From contig NZ_JANUCR010000001.1 of assembly GCF_024807655.1 (NCBI RefSeq), positions 248,001 through 312,000 of the forward strand: a stretch of 64,000 nucleotides of DNA, given 5' to 3'. How positions within the stretch are numbered: the stretch's first letter is position 1; each line of letters opens with the position of its first letter. Both the position numbers and the translations under genes were made by a program. Source of the stretch: Methanococcus voltae (GTDB lineage Archaea > AGJL01 > Methanococci > Methanococcales > Methanococcaceae). Shown piece after piece: positions 19,984-28,107 of the stretch. A model generated the notes under the pieces. It searched no databases and was not told the origin of the DNA. It saw nothing but the letters and a program-made list of their open reading frames with translations.

Positions 19984-20628
19984 TTATAAATCGTTTGATT
20001 CTTGTAATTTTTTCAATTCATTTCTTAATTTTAAATTTTCAACAAAATTAATAAAATCTCCATTTGTTTTTTCGACTAAACTTCTTGAAACGTCTTGTTT
20101 TCTTCTTAAATTGTCTATTACGTGGTAATAATCAAATTTCATAATAAAATCATATAAAATTTCCATAACGTCATTATAAAACTCTGCATCGTCCTTATTA
20201 TCTTTTGAAATACAATCTAAAACTTTTCTACGAAGTTCCCCTATTACATCACATAATCCTAAAATGTAGCTTTCTTTTAACAAAGTACTGCATTCTTTCT
20301 TTAAATCTTCATAAGTTGGTATTTTTTTATGAGTTGTTATCATATGGTATACTATTGCTTCCACATACTCTTGTTGTGGGGTACCCAAGTATTTTTTAAA
20401 TTCAGGAAACTCTACCGTATGACTATGTAAATTATTTAAATCGTTTGTTAATTGATTAAAGGATACTTCTTCGTCTTTCTGTATTTTTCGTATTGTAATT
20501 CCGCAATTTCTTACAATATCTCTTGAAAGTTTTAATATTTTTTCTCTTTTTAAATCTTTATTTTCAAAAAAATCAATAAGTTCATTTTGATTATTAAAAT
20601 TATCGTAATTTAATAAATTTTTTTCCAA
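19984..20628 (-). CDS. Translin family protein
   Basis: Translins are all-helical proteins that assemble into octameric shells and bind single-stranded RNA or DNA; some members have RNase activity with the partner TRAX. The 214-residue product shows the family pattern. An N-terminal helix contains REKILKLSRDIVRNCG, a middle helix contains YVEAIVYHMITTHKKIP, and the diagnostic RRKQDVSRSLVEKTNGDF lies near residues 170-190, followed by a C-terminal helix. The start is TTG at 20628 after GGTGG. It lies upstream of a small membrane protein gene. The archaeal function is poorly known. Confidence 0.8.
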   Translation of the reverse strand: MEKNLLNYDNFNNQNELIDFFENKDLKREKILKLSRDIVRNCGITIRKIQKDEEVSFNQLTNDLNNLHSHTVEFPEFKKYLGTPQQEYVEAIVYHMITTHKKIPTYEDLKKECSTLLKESYILGLCDVIGELRRKVLDCISKDNKDDAEFYNDVMEILYDFIMKFDYYHVIDNLRRKQDVSRSLVEKTNGDFINFVENLKLRNELKKLQESNDL

Positions 20629-20928
20629 GATACCACCGTATGGTCAGTTTTTTTAAGAATAATTTGTAATAATTTATAATAATTAATAATAATACCCAAT
20701 AATGTACTTAATACTATATTTATGAACAATTATATCTCATTGGGATTATATAATTGTATAATTATATAATTATGTTATACATATTTTGAGTTCAAATTTG
20801 AATGGTATTAAAATTTGGTACATAATATTATATCCCATTAAATACTTAACATCATCAAGAGGATATCAATAACAATAGTATGTTAATAATAACATATGGT
20901 TTATTACAATACTAACTTTTTGAGTAAA

Positions 20929-20938
20929 CTTTATATAT
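20929..20938 (+). promoter_or_regulatory. TATA box before a candidate small RNA
   Basis: CTTTATATAT fits the archaeal box A. It lies about 25 bases before the structured element at 20957-21012, which is the spacing expected for transcription starting at its 5' end. Confidence 0.45.
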
Positions 20939-20945
20939 TGTGATA

Positions 20946-21012
20946 CTCTACATTGATAGAGCAACTATATGGAAAACCTGAAAAGGCGTGAGCCATCAAT
21001 AGGTTGCTTTTA
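20946..21012 (+). ncRNA. Candidate small structured RNA with alternative hairpins and U-run
   Basis: In an otherwise AT-rich gap there is a compact, unusually GC-containing element. CTCTA/TAGAG (20946-20950 with 20957-20961) can form a 5' hairpin. GCAAC at 20961-20965 pairs with GTTGC at 21003-21007, directly followed by TTTT. Inside, ATGG/CCAT pairs, and GGC-GTGA-GCC (20985-20994) is a GNRA-loop hairpin. A competing pairing AACCT/AGGTT (20975-20979 with 21001-21005) excludes the GCAAC stem. This suggests a switch, a pseudoknot or simply a short independent RNA. It matches no RNA family I can name. Confidence 0.4.
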
Positions 21013-21089
21013 TTTTGCAATATTTTAAATATCTATAATATATAATATGTTAAAATATTTGAAAATAAACTTTCAAAAAACTTAAAACA

Positions 21090-21098
21090 CTTATAAAA
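21090..21098 (+). promoter_or_regulatory. Probable TATA box of the L3 ribosomal protein operon
   Basis: CTTATAAAA lies about 25 bases upstream of position 21119. Transcription starting there would place the long inverted repeat at 21129-21213 near the very 5' end of the operon mRNA, giving a leader of about 174 bases. Confidence 0.4.
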
Positions 21099-21128
21099 GC
21101 TATTAAAACTTAAATAAGTTGTTAGCTA

Positions 21129-21213
21129 TTATTGTATATTTATTAAAGGTGTAAACACGCAATTTCATCAATATTTTAATATTTTAATGAAATGTCGTAT
21201 AAATATACAATAA
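21129..21213 (+). promoter_or_regulatory. Structured leader of the L3-L4-L23-L2-S19 operon
   Basis: A perfect 15-base inverted repeat (TTATTGTATATTTAT at 21129-21143 and its complement at 21199-21213) encloses two smaller hairpins. These are GTG-TAAA-CAC at 21151-21160 and ATTTCAT/ATGAAAT at 21162-21168 with 21187-21193. Together they make a three-way junction about 80 bases before the L3 start. A site for autogenous control by a ribosomal protein is a reasonable inference, since such control is known for the methanococcal L1 operon. No experimental link is visible here. Confidence 0.5.
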
Positions 21214-21292
21214 GTTAAAAAAGTAATTAATAACAATAACTGACGATAACCTAATAATTACACTATGGGGTTAATTATAAGGAGGTTAGAAT

Positions 21293-22294
21293 ATGGGTAT
21301 GAAAAAAAATAGACCTCGTAGAGGTTCTTTAGCATTTAGCCCAAGAAAAAGAGCTAAAAGAATCGTTCCAAAAATCAGGTCATGGCCTGTTGACGAAAAA
21401 GTGAGACTCCAAGCTTACCCTGTATATAAAGCTGGTGTAACACACGCTTTATATGTTGAAAACAACCCAAAAAGTCCAAATGCTGAGCAAGAAGTAGCAT
21501 CCCCTGTAACTGTTTTAGAAACTCCAAATATCACAATCGCTGGTATCAGAGTTTACAAAAAAGATACAAATGGATTAAAAGTATTGACAGAAGTTTGGGC
21601 TCCTGAATTAGACCAAGAATTAGCAAGAAAATTGACTGTTGCTAAAAAAGAATTGAAATCAGTTGATACATTAGACTCATTAATTAACGAAATTGTTGAT
21701 GTAAGAGTAATTGTATACACAATTCCTAAAGAGACAGCAATAGCTAAGAAAAAACCTGAAGTAGTTGAAATTAGAGTTGGCGGCAGTAGCGTTGACGAAA
21801 GATTAAACTATGCAAAAGGTATTCTCGGTCAAAAATTGTCAATCAACGACGTATTTGAAGCTGGAGAAATCATCGATACTGTAGCTGTAACCAAAGGAAA
21901 AGGTTTCCAAGGTTCAGTTAAAAGATGGGGCATCAAAATACAATTTGGTAAACACCAAAGAAAAGGTGTAGGTAGACACACAGGTTCAATCGGTCCTTGG
22001 AGACCAAGAAGAGTTATGTGGTCAGTACCATTACCTGGTCAGATGGGTTTCCACCAAAGAACTGAATATAACAAAAGAATATTCAAAATTGGTGCAGAAG
22101 GAACAGAAGTTACACCGAAAGGTGGATTCTTAAACTACGGTGTACTTAAAAATGGATACGTTTTAGTAAAAGGTACCGTTCAAGGTCCTGCTAAAAGATT
22201 AGTTATGATAAGAGGCGCTATTAGAGCACCTGTTGATAAATTCGGATTACCTGAAATTACATACATCAGCACCGAATCAAAACAAGGAAACTAA
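21293..22294 (+). CDS. rpl3: Ribosomal protein L3 (uL3)
   Basis: L3 is a core large-subunit protein that binds 23S rRNA near the peptidyl transferase centre. The 333-residue archaeal-type product has the basic N-terminal extension ([17 protein letters not shown]) and the characteristic central region [15 protein letters not shown] followed by [15 protein letters not shown] and [14 protein letters not shown]-type residues. ATG at 21293 follows GGAGGT with six-base spacing. It is the first gene of the L3-L4-L23-L2-S19 operon. Confidence 0.97.
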   Translation: MGMKKNRPRRGSLAFSPRKRAKRIVPKIRSWPVDEKVRLQAYPVYKAGVTHALYVENNPKSPNAEQEVASPVTVLETPNITIAGIRVYKKDTNGLKVLTEVWAPELDQELARKLTVAKKELKSVDTLDSLINEIVDVRVIVYTIPKETAIAKKKPEVVEIRVGGSSVDERLNYAKGILGQKLSINDVFEAGEIIDTVAVTKGKGFQGSVKRWGIKIQFGKHQRKGVGRHTGSIGPWRPRRVMWSVPLPGQMGFHQRTEYNKRIFKIGAEGTEVTPKGGFLNYGVLKNGYVLVKGTVQGPAKRLVMIRGAIRAPVDKFGLPEITYISTESKQGN

Positions 22295-22405
22295 TCAAAT
22301 TAACGTTTCAAATTAGATAGATTATGAATAATATATTCATTAACGCTAAGAAGAAAATTCATTAAATCAATCACCTATAAATAAAACACGAGCAGGTGTA
22401 AATTT

Positions 22406-23167
22406 ATGAACGCAAAAATATTCAACTTAGATGGTTCTGAAAAAGGAGAAGTAGCAATACCATCCGTATTCAGTGCAGAATACAGACCTGACTTGATTAA
22501 AAGAGCTGTAATTTCATCATTGACCGCAAAATTACAACCAAAAGGTTCAAATTTATTAGCTGGTCATAGAACTTCCGCTAAATCAATCGGTAAAGGTCAT
22601 GGTAGAGCAAGAGTTAGAAGAACCGCTCAAGGTGGTGGAGCATTTGTTCCTCAAGCTGTTGGCGGTAGAAGAGCACACGGACCTAAAGTAGAAAAGATTT
22701 TATTAGAAAGAATCAACAGAAAAGAAAGATTAAAAGCTTTACAAAGTGCTATTGCTGCAAGTGCAAACGTAGAAATTGTTAAAGCAAGAGGACACATCAT
22801 ACCTGATGTTCCGGCATTACCTTTAATCGTAAGTGAAGAATTCGAAAGTATTGTGAAAACAAAAGATGCTTTAGATGTATTCAAAGCTTTAAAATTAGAT
22901 GCAGATTTAACGAGAGCTAAAGAAGGTATCTCAATTAAAGCTGGTAAAGGTAAATTAAGAGGAAGAAAATACAAAAAACCAAGAAGTGTTTTGGTTGTTG
23001 TATCAAAAGCTTGCGATGCTGTTAAAGCTTCCAAAAACATTGCAGGTGTTGATGTAATCACAGCTGATGACTTAGGTACTATGCACATAGCACCAGGTAC
23101 TGCAGCAGGTAGATTAACACTCTGGACTGAAGGAGCTATCGAAGCATTAAGAGAAAAATTCGAATAA
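22406..23167 (+). CDS. rpl4: Ribosomal protein L4 (uL4)
   Basis: L4 contacts 23S rRNA domain I and lines the exit tunnel. The 253-residue product is of archaeal/eukaryal type (L4/L1e). The tunnel loop contains [20 protein letters not shown] and [20 protein letters not shown], and the C-terminal half contains [20 protein letters not shown] at 22406 follows AGGTGTAAATTT. It is the second gene in the operon. In bacteria L4 is also the autogenous repressor of the S10 operon, which is a reason to look for control at the operon leader. Confidence 0.96.
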   Translation: MNAKIFNLDGSEKGEVAIPSVFSAEYRPDLIKRAVISSLTAKLQPKGSNLLAGHRTSAKSIGKGHGRARVRRTAQGGGAFVPQAVGGRRAHGPKVEKILLERINRKERLKALQSAIAASANVEIVKARGHIIPDVPALPLIVSEEFESIVKTKDALDVFKALKLDADLTRAKEGISIKAGKGKLRGRKYKKPRSVLVVVSKACDAVKASKNIAGVDVITADDLGTMHIAPGTAAGRLTLWTEGAIEALREKFE

Positions 23168-23391
23168 TCATTCTATTTAATTTAATTAATTTATTATTCG
23201 ATTATTTATCAATGGTTAAAAATTGCAAATTGCAACAAGTTGAATAAAATCTAATAAATTTAATCGAAATATGAAAATAGAAATATAATATTTTATTATA
23301 ATTCTACATATGCGTATAAAATTTAAATTAGATTTGATTTGTCTTAAAGTTTGCAATTATTTGGTCAAAGTAGACTTTGAGGTGAATGGCA

Positions 23392-23652
23392 ATGGATGCC
23401 TTTGACGTAATTAAAACACCTATTATCAGTGAAAAAACAATGAAACTGATAGAGGAAGAAAACAAGATTGTATTCTATGTGGAAAGGAAAGCCACAAAAG
23501 AAGACGTTAAAAAAGCTATGAAAGAGTTATTCGAAGTTGAAGCTAAAAGCATTAACACAGAAATAACCCCGAAAGGACTTAAAAAAGCTTACATTACATT
23601 AAAAGAAGAATATGATGCAAGTGAAGTAGCTGCAAACTTAGGTATTTACTAA
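23392..23652 (+). CDS. rpl23: Ribosomal protein L23 (uL23)
   Basis: L23 sits at the tunnel exit and docks SRP and the translocon. The 86-residue product MDAFDVIKTPIISEKTMKL... has the family pattern, including IVFYVERKATKEDVKKAM. I choose the ATG at 23392, six bases after GGTGA. The in-frame ATG at 23386 touches that site and would leave no spacing. The gap from L4 (about 220 bases) is long for a ribosomal operon and includes a TATA-like tract near 23310-23325. Confidence 0.94.
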   Translation: MDAFDVIKTPIISEKTMKLIEEENKIVFYVERKATKEDVKKAMKELFEVEAKSINTEITPKGLKKAYITLKEEYDASEVAANLGIY

Positions 23653-23738
23653 TTTTACTTAGCATTTTGCAAATATACGAAAAAGGAAATTCAGATAATT
23701 CGTTTATTGATAAACTATGCAATTCGCAATACGTTTGT

Positions 23739-23800
23739 TAAAAGATGAAAAAGTATTGAATTTCGCCCTAAGTGGTAAATCCTATCGTAAAAGATGAAAA
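23739..23800 (+). repeat. Direct repeat TAAAAGATGAAAA in the L23-L2 spacer
   Basis: The 13-base sequence TAAAAGATGAAAA occurs at 23739-23751 and again at 23788-23800, in the 205-base spacer between the L23 and L2 genes. Its role is unknown; it might be a protein-binding or RNA element. Confidence 0.6.
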
Positions 23801-23857
23801 CAAGTAAAATCAGATTACTCAAACACACACTTGTAGATACAATCGATGGTGATATAA

Positions 23858-24583
23858 ATGGGTAAAAGACTAATATCCCAAAATAGAGGTAGGGGGACTC
23901 CTAAATATACATCCCCATCTCACAAAAGAAAAGGCGCAGTTAAATACAGAGCATACGACGAATCAGAGAAAACCGGCAGTGTTGTAGGTGCTTTAATCGA
24001 CGTATTACACGACCCTGGAAGAAGCGCTCCTGTTGGAAAAGTAAGATTTGAAAATGGTGAAGAAAGATTAGTTTTAATCCCTGAAGGTAAAAAAGTTGGG
24101 GATGAAATTGCTTGTGGTATCAGTGCAGAAATCAAGCCTGGTAACGTATTGCCTTTAGCTGAAATACCTGAAGGTATTCCTGTATACAACATTGAAACTA
24201 TTCCTGGAGACGGTGGTAAATTAGTAAGAGCTGGTGGTTGCTACGCTCACGTTGTTTCACACGACGTAGGTAAAACAATTATCAAATTACCATCTGGATA
24301 TCCAAAAGTTTTAAATCCATCATGTAGGGCTACAATTGGTGTAGTTGCTGGTGGTGGAAGAAAAGAAAAACCTCTTTTGAAAGCAGGTAAGAAATTCCAC
24401 GCTTTAAGTGCTAAAGCTGTTGCTTGGCCAAGAGTTAGGGGTGTTGCAATGAACGCAGTAGACCACCCTTACGGGGGAGGTAGACACCAACACACAGGTA
24501 AACCTACAAGCGTTTCAAGACACACATCACCAGGTAGAAAAGTTGGTCACATAGCTTCAAGAAGAACTGGTGGCAAGAGATAA
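23858..24583 (+). CDS. rpl2: Ribosomal protein L2 (uL2)
   Basis: L2 is required for subunit joining and peptidyl transferase activity. The 241-residue archaeal product has the N-terminal GKRLISQNRGRGTPKYTSPS. The conserved C-terminal loop WPRVRGVAMNAVDHPYGGG holds the histidine implicated in activity, followed by HTGKPTSVSRHTSPGRKVG. ATG at 23858 follows GGTGATAT. It is the fourth gene of the operon. Confidence 0.97.
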   Translation: MGKRLISQNRGRGTPKYTSPSHKRKGAVKYRAYDESEKTGSVVGALIDVLHDPGRSAPVGKVRFENGEERLVLIPEGKKVGDEIACGISAEIKPGNVLPLAEIPEGIPVYNIETIPGDGGKLVRAGGCYAHVVSHDVGKTIIKLPSGYPKVLNPSCRATIGVVAGGGRKEKPLLKAGKKFHALSAKAVAWPRVRGVAMNAVDHPYGGGRHQHTGKPTSVSRHTSPGRKVGHIASRRTGGKR

Positions 24584-24662
24584 TTGCGCTAATCAGTTAA
24601 TCATTTATGCTTAAGATTAACAATTATAAAATGATTGATTATTATTACTAAGGTGAATAAAC

Positions 24663-25145
24663 ATGGCCAGACAAAAAAAGTTTAGTGGAAAAGGCGGCAA
24701 AAGAAAAAAGTCAACTAAACAAAATGTGGCTCCTAGAAGAAGAGTAGAATTCAAATACAAAGGATACACATTAGAACAGTTGCAAGAAATGCCTGTAAAG
24801 AAATTCATGGAAATAATTCCTTCAAGACAAAGAAGAACTATGAAAAGAGGAATTACTGCAAACCAAAGAAAATTGGTTATGAAAATTAAAAAGGCAAGAA
24901 AACTCGTAAATAGAGGAAAAGACCCAAGAGTTATCAGAACACACTGCAGAGACTTTGTGATTACTCCTGAAATGATTGGATTATCATTCGGTATTTACAA
25001 CGGTAAAGCCTTCAAAGAAGTAAAATTAGTTGAAGAAGCTGTTGGTAGATTCTTAGGAGAATTTGCACCAACAAGAGCTGTAGTTCAACACGGTTCCCCA
25101 GGTATGGGTGCTACAAGAGGTTCAATGTTCGTACCGATTAAATAA
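24663..25145 (+). CDS. rps19: Ribosomal protein S19 (uS19)
   Basis: S19 binds the head of the small subunit. The 160-residue product has the archaeal basic N-terminal extension (MARQKKFSGKGGKRKKSTK), the S19 core RTHCRDFVITPEMIGLSFGI and the C-terminal motif GEFAPTRAVVQHGSPGMGAT. ATG at 24663 follows AGGTGAAT. It ends the operon here. L22 and S3, which often follow S19, are not adjacent. From memory the same split occurs in Methanocaldococcus, so it is a lineage feature. Confidence 0.96.
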   Translation: MARQKKFSGKGGKRKKSTKQNVAPRRRVEFKYKGYTLEQLQEMPVKKFMEIIPSRQRRTMKRGITANQRKLVMKIKKARKLVNRGKDPRVIRTHCRDFVITPEMIGLSFGIYNGKAFKEVKLVEEAVGRFLGEFAPTRAVVQHGSPGMGATRGSMFVPIK

Positions 25146-25266
25146 GGTACTTACATACCCAAATCTTATTTTTTTCAATTTTTAAAACAAATTAAAACTA
25201 CTTTAAAAAAATATTATAATATATTATTTAAGTTATATTACTTAATTTATATTATTTTTATATTAT

Positions 25267-25431
25267 TTAATCGATAAATTCAGATATAAGGATTATTAGA
25301 ATAATTCCCATAAAATAGTAATAAATTATATTGTATCCAATTTGAGGAATAAACAATATTGTAAAAGGTATTGTAAAAATACCCAAATAAATATATTTTT
25401 CCAAAAGATTATTTAAAACTTTTTTACCCAT
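25267..25431 (-). CDS. Small two-helix membrane protein
   Basis: A 54-residue open reading frame on the minus strand starts MGKKVLNNLLEKYIYLG and ends ISEFID. It has two hydrophobic segments (about 15-30 and 33-50) separated by a short polar turn near PQIGYN. ATG at 25431 is preceded by GAGTGAT about six bases upstream. It lies downstream of the F420H2:NADP oxidoreductase gene on the same strand, about 90 bases away, and could be its operon partner. The family is not recognised. Codon use looks like the neighbours. Confidence 0.5.
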   Translation of the reverse strand: MGKKVLNNLLEKYIYLGIFTIPFTILFIPQIGYNIIYYYFMGIILIILISEFID

Positions 25432-25521
25432 ATAATCACTCGAACTTTAAATGAAACAACTAATATAAAACTAAAAAATAAAAATTTAAATAAAAATTTA
25501 AATAAAAAATAAAGTTAATTA

Positions 25522-26217
25522 TTATAATTTACCTTCTAAACCTGTTATTCTCAATCCAGTTCCTTTAGCTTTGTATTTTATATTCAATTGAACTAAAAGC
25601 GGAGTTATCTGTTCGATATATCTTGAAATTTCTAATTTTCCGCAATCAATACCATTTACACCGTTGATTGTATTTGCAAGTTCCACAACTGTTTTATTTG
25701 CTTCTTTATCATCACCTGCAATCAATACATCACAATTGATAGGATTTTCTAAATCACATAAACACTTATGGCATACATTATGGAAACCACTTACCACAGT
25801 TGATTCTGGTAAATATGCTTGCACCATTTCAGCTACGGAGCCTTGTGGACAAGTGATTACTCTTGTAGGTTTATCTCCAAATGCACTTGCTAATGGAACC
25901 ATTAAAGAAACTACTATTTTACCTTTTAAAGCGTCTTTCAAATCTTTTAATGTTGAAATAGTGTATTCAAACGGTAATGATAAAAGTACCACGTCAGCTT
26001 CTTTTGCAGCATCTAAATTTGTCATTGCATTTATAGATATGTTTTTTGTATCTTTTGATTGTACTGTGGATAAACGTTCCATTGCTTCTTTTGCAGCTTC
26101 GATTGCTTTTTCTTCTTTTCTTGAACCAATGATTACTTCATTAGCTTCATTCATTGCAAATCTCATTGCAAGACCTAATCCTTGGTCGCCTGTTCCGCCC
26201 AATATTGCTACTTTCAT
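25522..26217 (-). CDS. fno: F420H2:NADP oxidoreductase
   Basis: This enzyme moves hydride between reduced coenzyme F420 and NADP, supplying NADPH for biosynthesis. The 231-residue product has the NADP-binding Rossmann motif VAILGGTGDQGLGLAMRFA with a following GSRKEE that selects the 2'-phosphate. It also has ALSLPF-like strand LSLPFEYTI and the C-terminal GIDCGKLEISRYIEQITPLL near the F420 site. Length matches the characterised archaeal enzymes. ATG at 26217 follows GGTGAAATT. It is likely followed by the small membrane protein gene. Confidence 0.9.
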   Translation of the reverse strand: MKVAILGGTGDQGLGLAMRFAMNEANEVIIGSRKEEKAIEAAKEAMERLSTVQSKDTKNISINAMTNLDAAKEADVVLLSLPFEYTISTLKDLKDALKGKIVVSLMVPLASAFGDKPTRVITCPQGSVAEMVQAYLPESTVVSGFHNVCHKCLCDLENPINCDVLIAGDDKEANKTVVELANTINGVNGIDCGKLEISRYIEQITPLLVQLNIKYKAKGTGLRITGLEGKL

Positions 26218-26339
26218 AATTTCACCGACTTAATCTTTTTGGTTAACTCATTGATACTGCATATTTAGATTATATTTACATAATACAATATTCATTATAT
26301 AATTTACTGATAAATTAAATCAAATAAATTGATTAAGTA

Positions 26340-27209
26340 TTAATTAATATCTTTCAAAATTTCTGATATAATACGCCTACTTTCAACTGCATCATCTATA
26401 CTTCTACATTCCAAACTATAAATTCCGTTATAATTAATGTCGTTTAAGTTTGTAAAGACGGCTTCTAAATTAATATTACCCTCTTTTAGTTTAAGGTGAG
26501 AATCGTCAGTCCCATCATTATCGTGAATATGAGTATGAACTATACCTTTACCAATATTGTTTAATTCAGCGATGTAATCCTCAGTATTTAAGTTTGACAA
26601 CTCTTTGCAAGTATTTGCATGACCAATATCGAATGTAATACCCAAACTATTTGAATCAATTCCTTTTGTAAGCAGTTCTAATTCTTCGGGTGTAGTTCCT
26701 AAAACACCAAAAAAGTTAGGCATATTTTCCAAACCGATTGTTATATCGTAAGTTTCAGCCACTTCCACTAATTTTTTTATCGAATTACTATTCCTTTCGA
26801 TTACTCGCTCCTTATAATCTTTCCAAAGATATGGAATATAACCCGGGTGTACAGTCACGATTTTAGAGTTTGTTTTTGAAGCAAAATCTATTGCCTCGAT
26901 TATACTGTCTACGGTCACTTTTGAAACCTTGTCATTTAATGAAGCAGGGTTTAAATCAGTAAATGGGGCGTGTACTACAGTTTCCAAACCTTTTTGACAT
27001 TTTTTCATTTCACAATGTTTTAAATTTAAAATATTATCCATTTTACAGTCTGCTTCTGCGTGAGTACCTTCAAAAACTATTTCCCAAGAATCAAAGTTAT
27101 ATTTGCTTATTTTTTCTAAGGAAGATACTATATCATCGTGTATATATACAAGTGAAGATAATCCACACTTATTATTAAATTTACCAAAATTAAAAGATTG
27201 ATTTTCCAT
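26340..27209 (-). CDS. Sugar-phosphate isomerase/AP endonuclease family 2-like TIM barrel
   Basis: The 289-residue product is an xylose isomerase-like TIM barrel (AP endonuclease 2 family). Probable metal-binding residues are visible in VHPGY, IGLENMPNF (glutamate), ITFDIGHANT (aspartate and histidine) and VHTHIHDNDGTDDSH. The family includes isomerases, epimerases and endonuclease IV. Lack of the full endonuclease IV cysteine/histidine pattern and general similarity favour a sugar isomerase or epimerase. The substrate is unknown. ATG at 27209 follows GTGATAAA. It lies about 120 bases upstream of fno on the same strand. Confidence 0.75.
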   Translation of the reverse strand: MENQSFNFGKFNNKCGLSSLVYIHDDIVSSLEKISKYNFDSWEIVFEGTHAEADCKMDNILNLKHCEMKKCQKGLETVVHAPFTDLNPASLNDKVSKVTVDSIIEAIDFASKTNSKIVTVHPGYIPYLWKDYKERVIERNSNSIKKLVEVAETYDITIGLENMPNFFGVLGTTPEELELLTKGIDSNSLGITFDIGHANTCKELSNLNTEDYIAELNNIGKGIVHTHIHDNDGTDDSHLKLKEGNINLEAVFTNLNDINYNGIYSLECRSIDDAVESRRIISEILKDIN

Positions 27210-27427
27210 TTTATCACTATAAATTTTAAAATTAATACATTTAAATAGTATTTCATTGCAATGAATGTATTTAATAGATTAAATATTATTGAATATCTTA
27301 AGTATATTAATAATTAAACTACATAATATAAAAAATATATTAATAATTATAAGTTATAATTAAAAATATAATTAAAAATACAGTAATAAGATTAGATATA
27401 TAAATTAAATTATAAAACGGTGAAATT

Positions 27428-28027
27428 ATGCAATATCATTTAAAAACCCCTATTTCAAAAGAAGATATTAAAAAATTAAACGTTGGAGATATTGTTTATT
27501 TATCTGGCAATATATGCACTGGGAGAGACGAAGCACATATTACTGCAATAGAAGAAGAAAAACCCCCTGTTGATTTAAAAAATGGCGTAATATATCACGC
27601 AGGCCCCATAATGAAACAGAAAAAGACAGAAACGGGAAAAACAACTGATGAATGGGAATGTGTGGCAATTGGTCCAACCACGTCAGCACGTATGAATAAA
27701 ACTGAAAAAAAATTTATAGAAATTACTAATATTTCGGCGATTATCGGAAAAGGGGGAATGTCTGACGACTTATTAAGTGTTTTTGAAGAACATTCCGTCG
27801 TTTACTTATCAGCACCTGGTGGATGTGCTGCATTACTTGCAGAAAGTGTTAAAAAAGTTGAATCAGTCCATAAACTAAATTTGGGGATTCCAGAAGCTTT
27901 TTGGAGTTTAAAAGTTGAAGAATTTGGTCCTTTGGTTGTTTCGATGGATAGCCATTGTCAAAGTTTATATAAAAATGTAAATAAAAATGTTGAAAAAAAT
28001 TTAAAAGAAATAAAAGAGTTAATTTAA
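27428..28027 (+). CDS. Class I fumarase, beta subunit (C-terminal domain)
   Basis: In methanogens class I fumarate hydratase is often split into alpha and beta subunits. Together they interconvert malate and fumarate in the incomplete reductive TCA pathway. This 199-residue product is the beta part, with GDIVYLSGNICTGRDEAH near the start, GVIYHAGP, GPTTSARMNK and IIGKGGMSDD, and near the end GCAALLAESV. The alpha subunit with the iron-sulfur cysteines is not in the window. A tartrate dehydratase beta role is the alternative. ATG at 27428 follows GGTGAAATT. Confidence 0.87.
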   Translation: MQYHLKTPISKEDIKKLNVGDIVYLSGNICTGRDEAHITAIEEEKPPVDLKNGVIYHAGPIMKQKKTETGKTTDEWECVAIGPTTSARMNKTEKKFIEITNISAIIGKGGMSDDLLSVFEEHSVVYLSAPGGCAALLAESVKKVESVHKLNLGIPEAFWSLKVEEFGPLVVSMDSHCQSLYKNVNKNVEKNLKEIKELI

Positions 28028-28107
28028 AAATAAAATAATTTTTAGTTTATTAGCTTATTATTTTATTAATTTATTATTTTATTAATTTATTATTTTTATT
28101 AGTTTAA

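Noticed and set aside
20946-21012. Archaeal SECIS element
   Set aside because: There is a short GC stem and a GAA-containing bulge as in archaeal SECIS. However, the 3' side has six unpaired bases where one A is expected, and no upstream selenoprotein gene with an in-frame TGA is present on this strand.
22651-23088. 145-residue frame opposite the L4 gene, and similar long antisense frames elsewhere (for example 33097-33615, 40527-41048)
   Set aside because: These mirror the strong codon bias of the genes on the other strand, lack ribosome-binding sites and have no family-like features.
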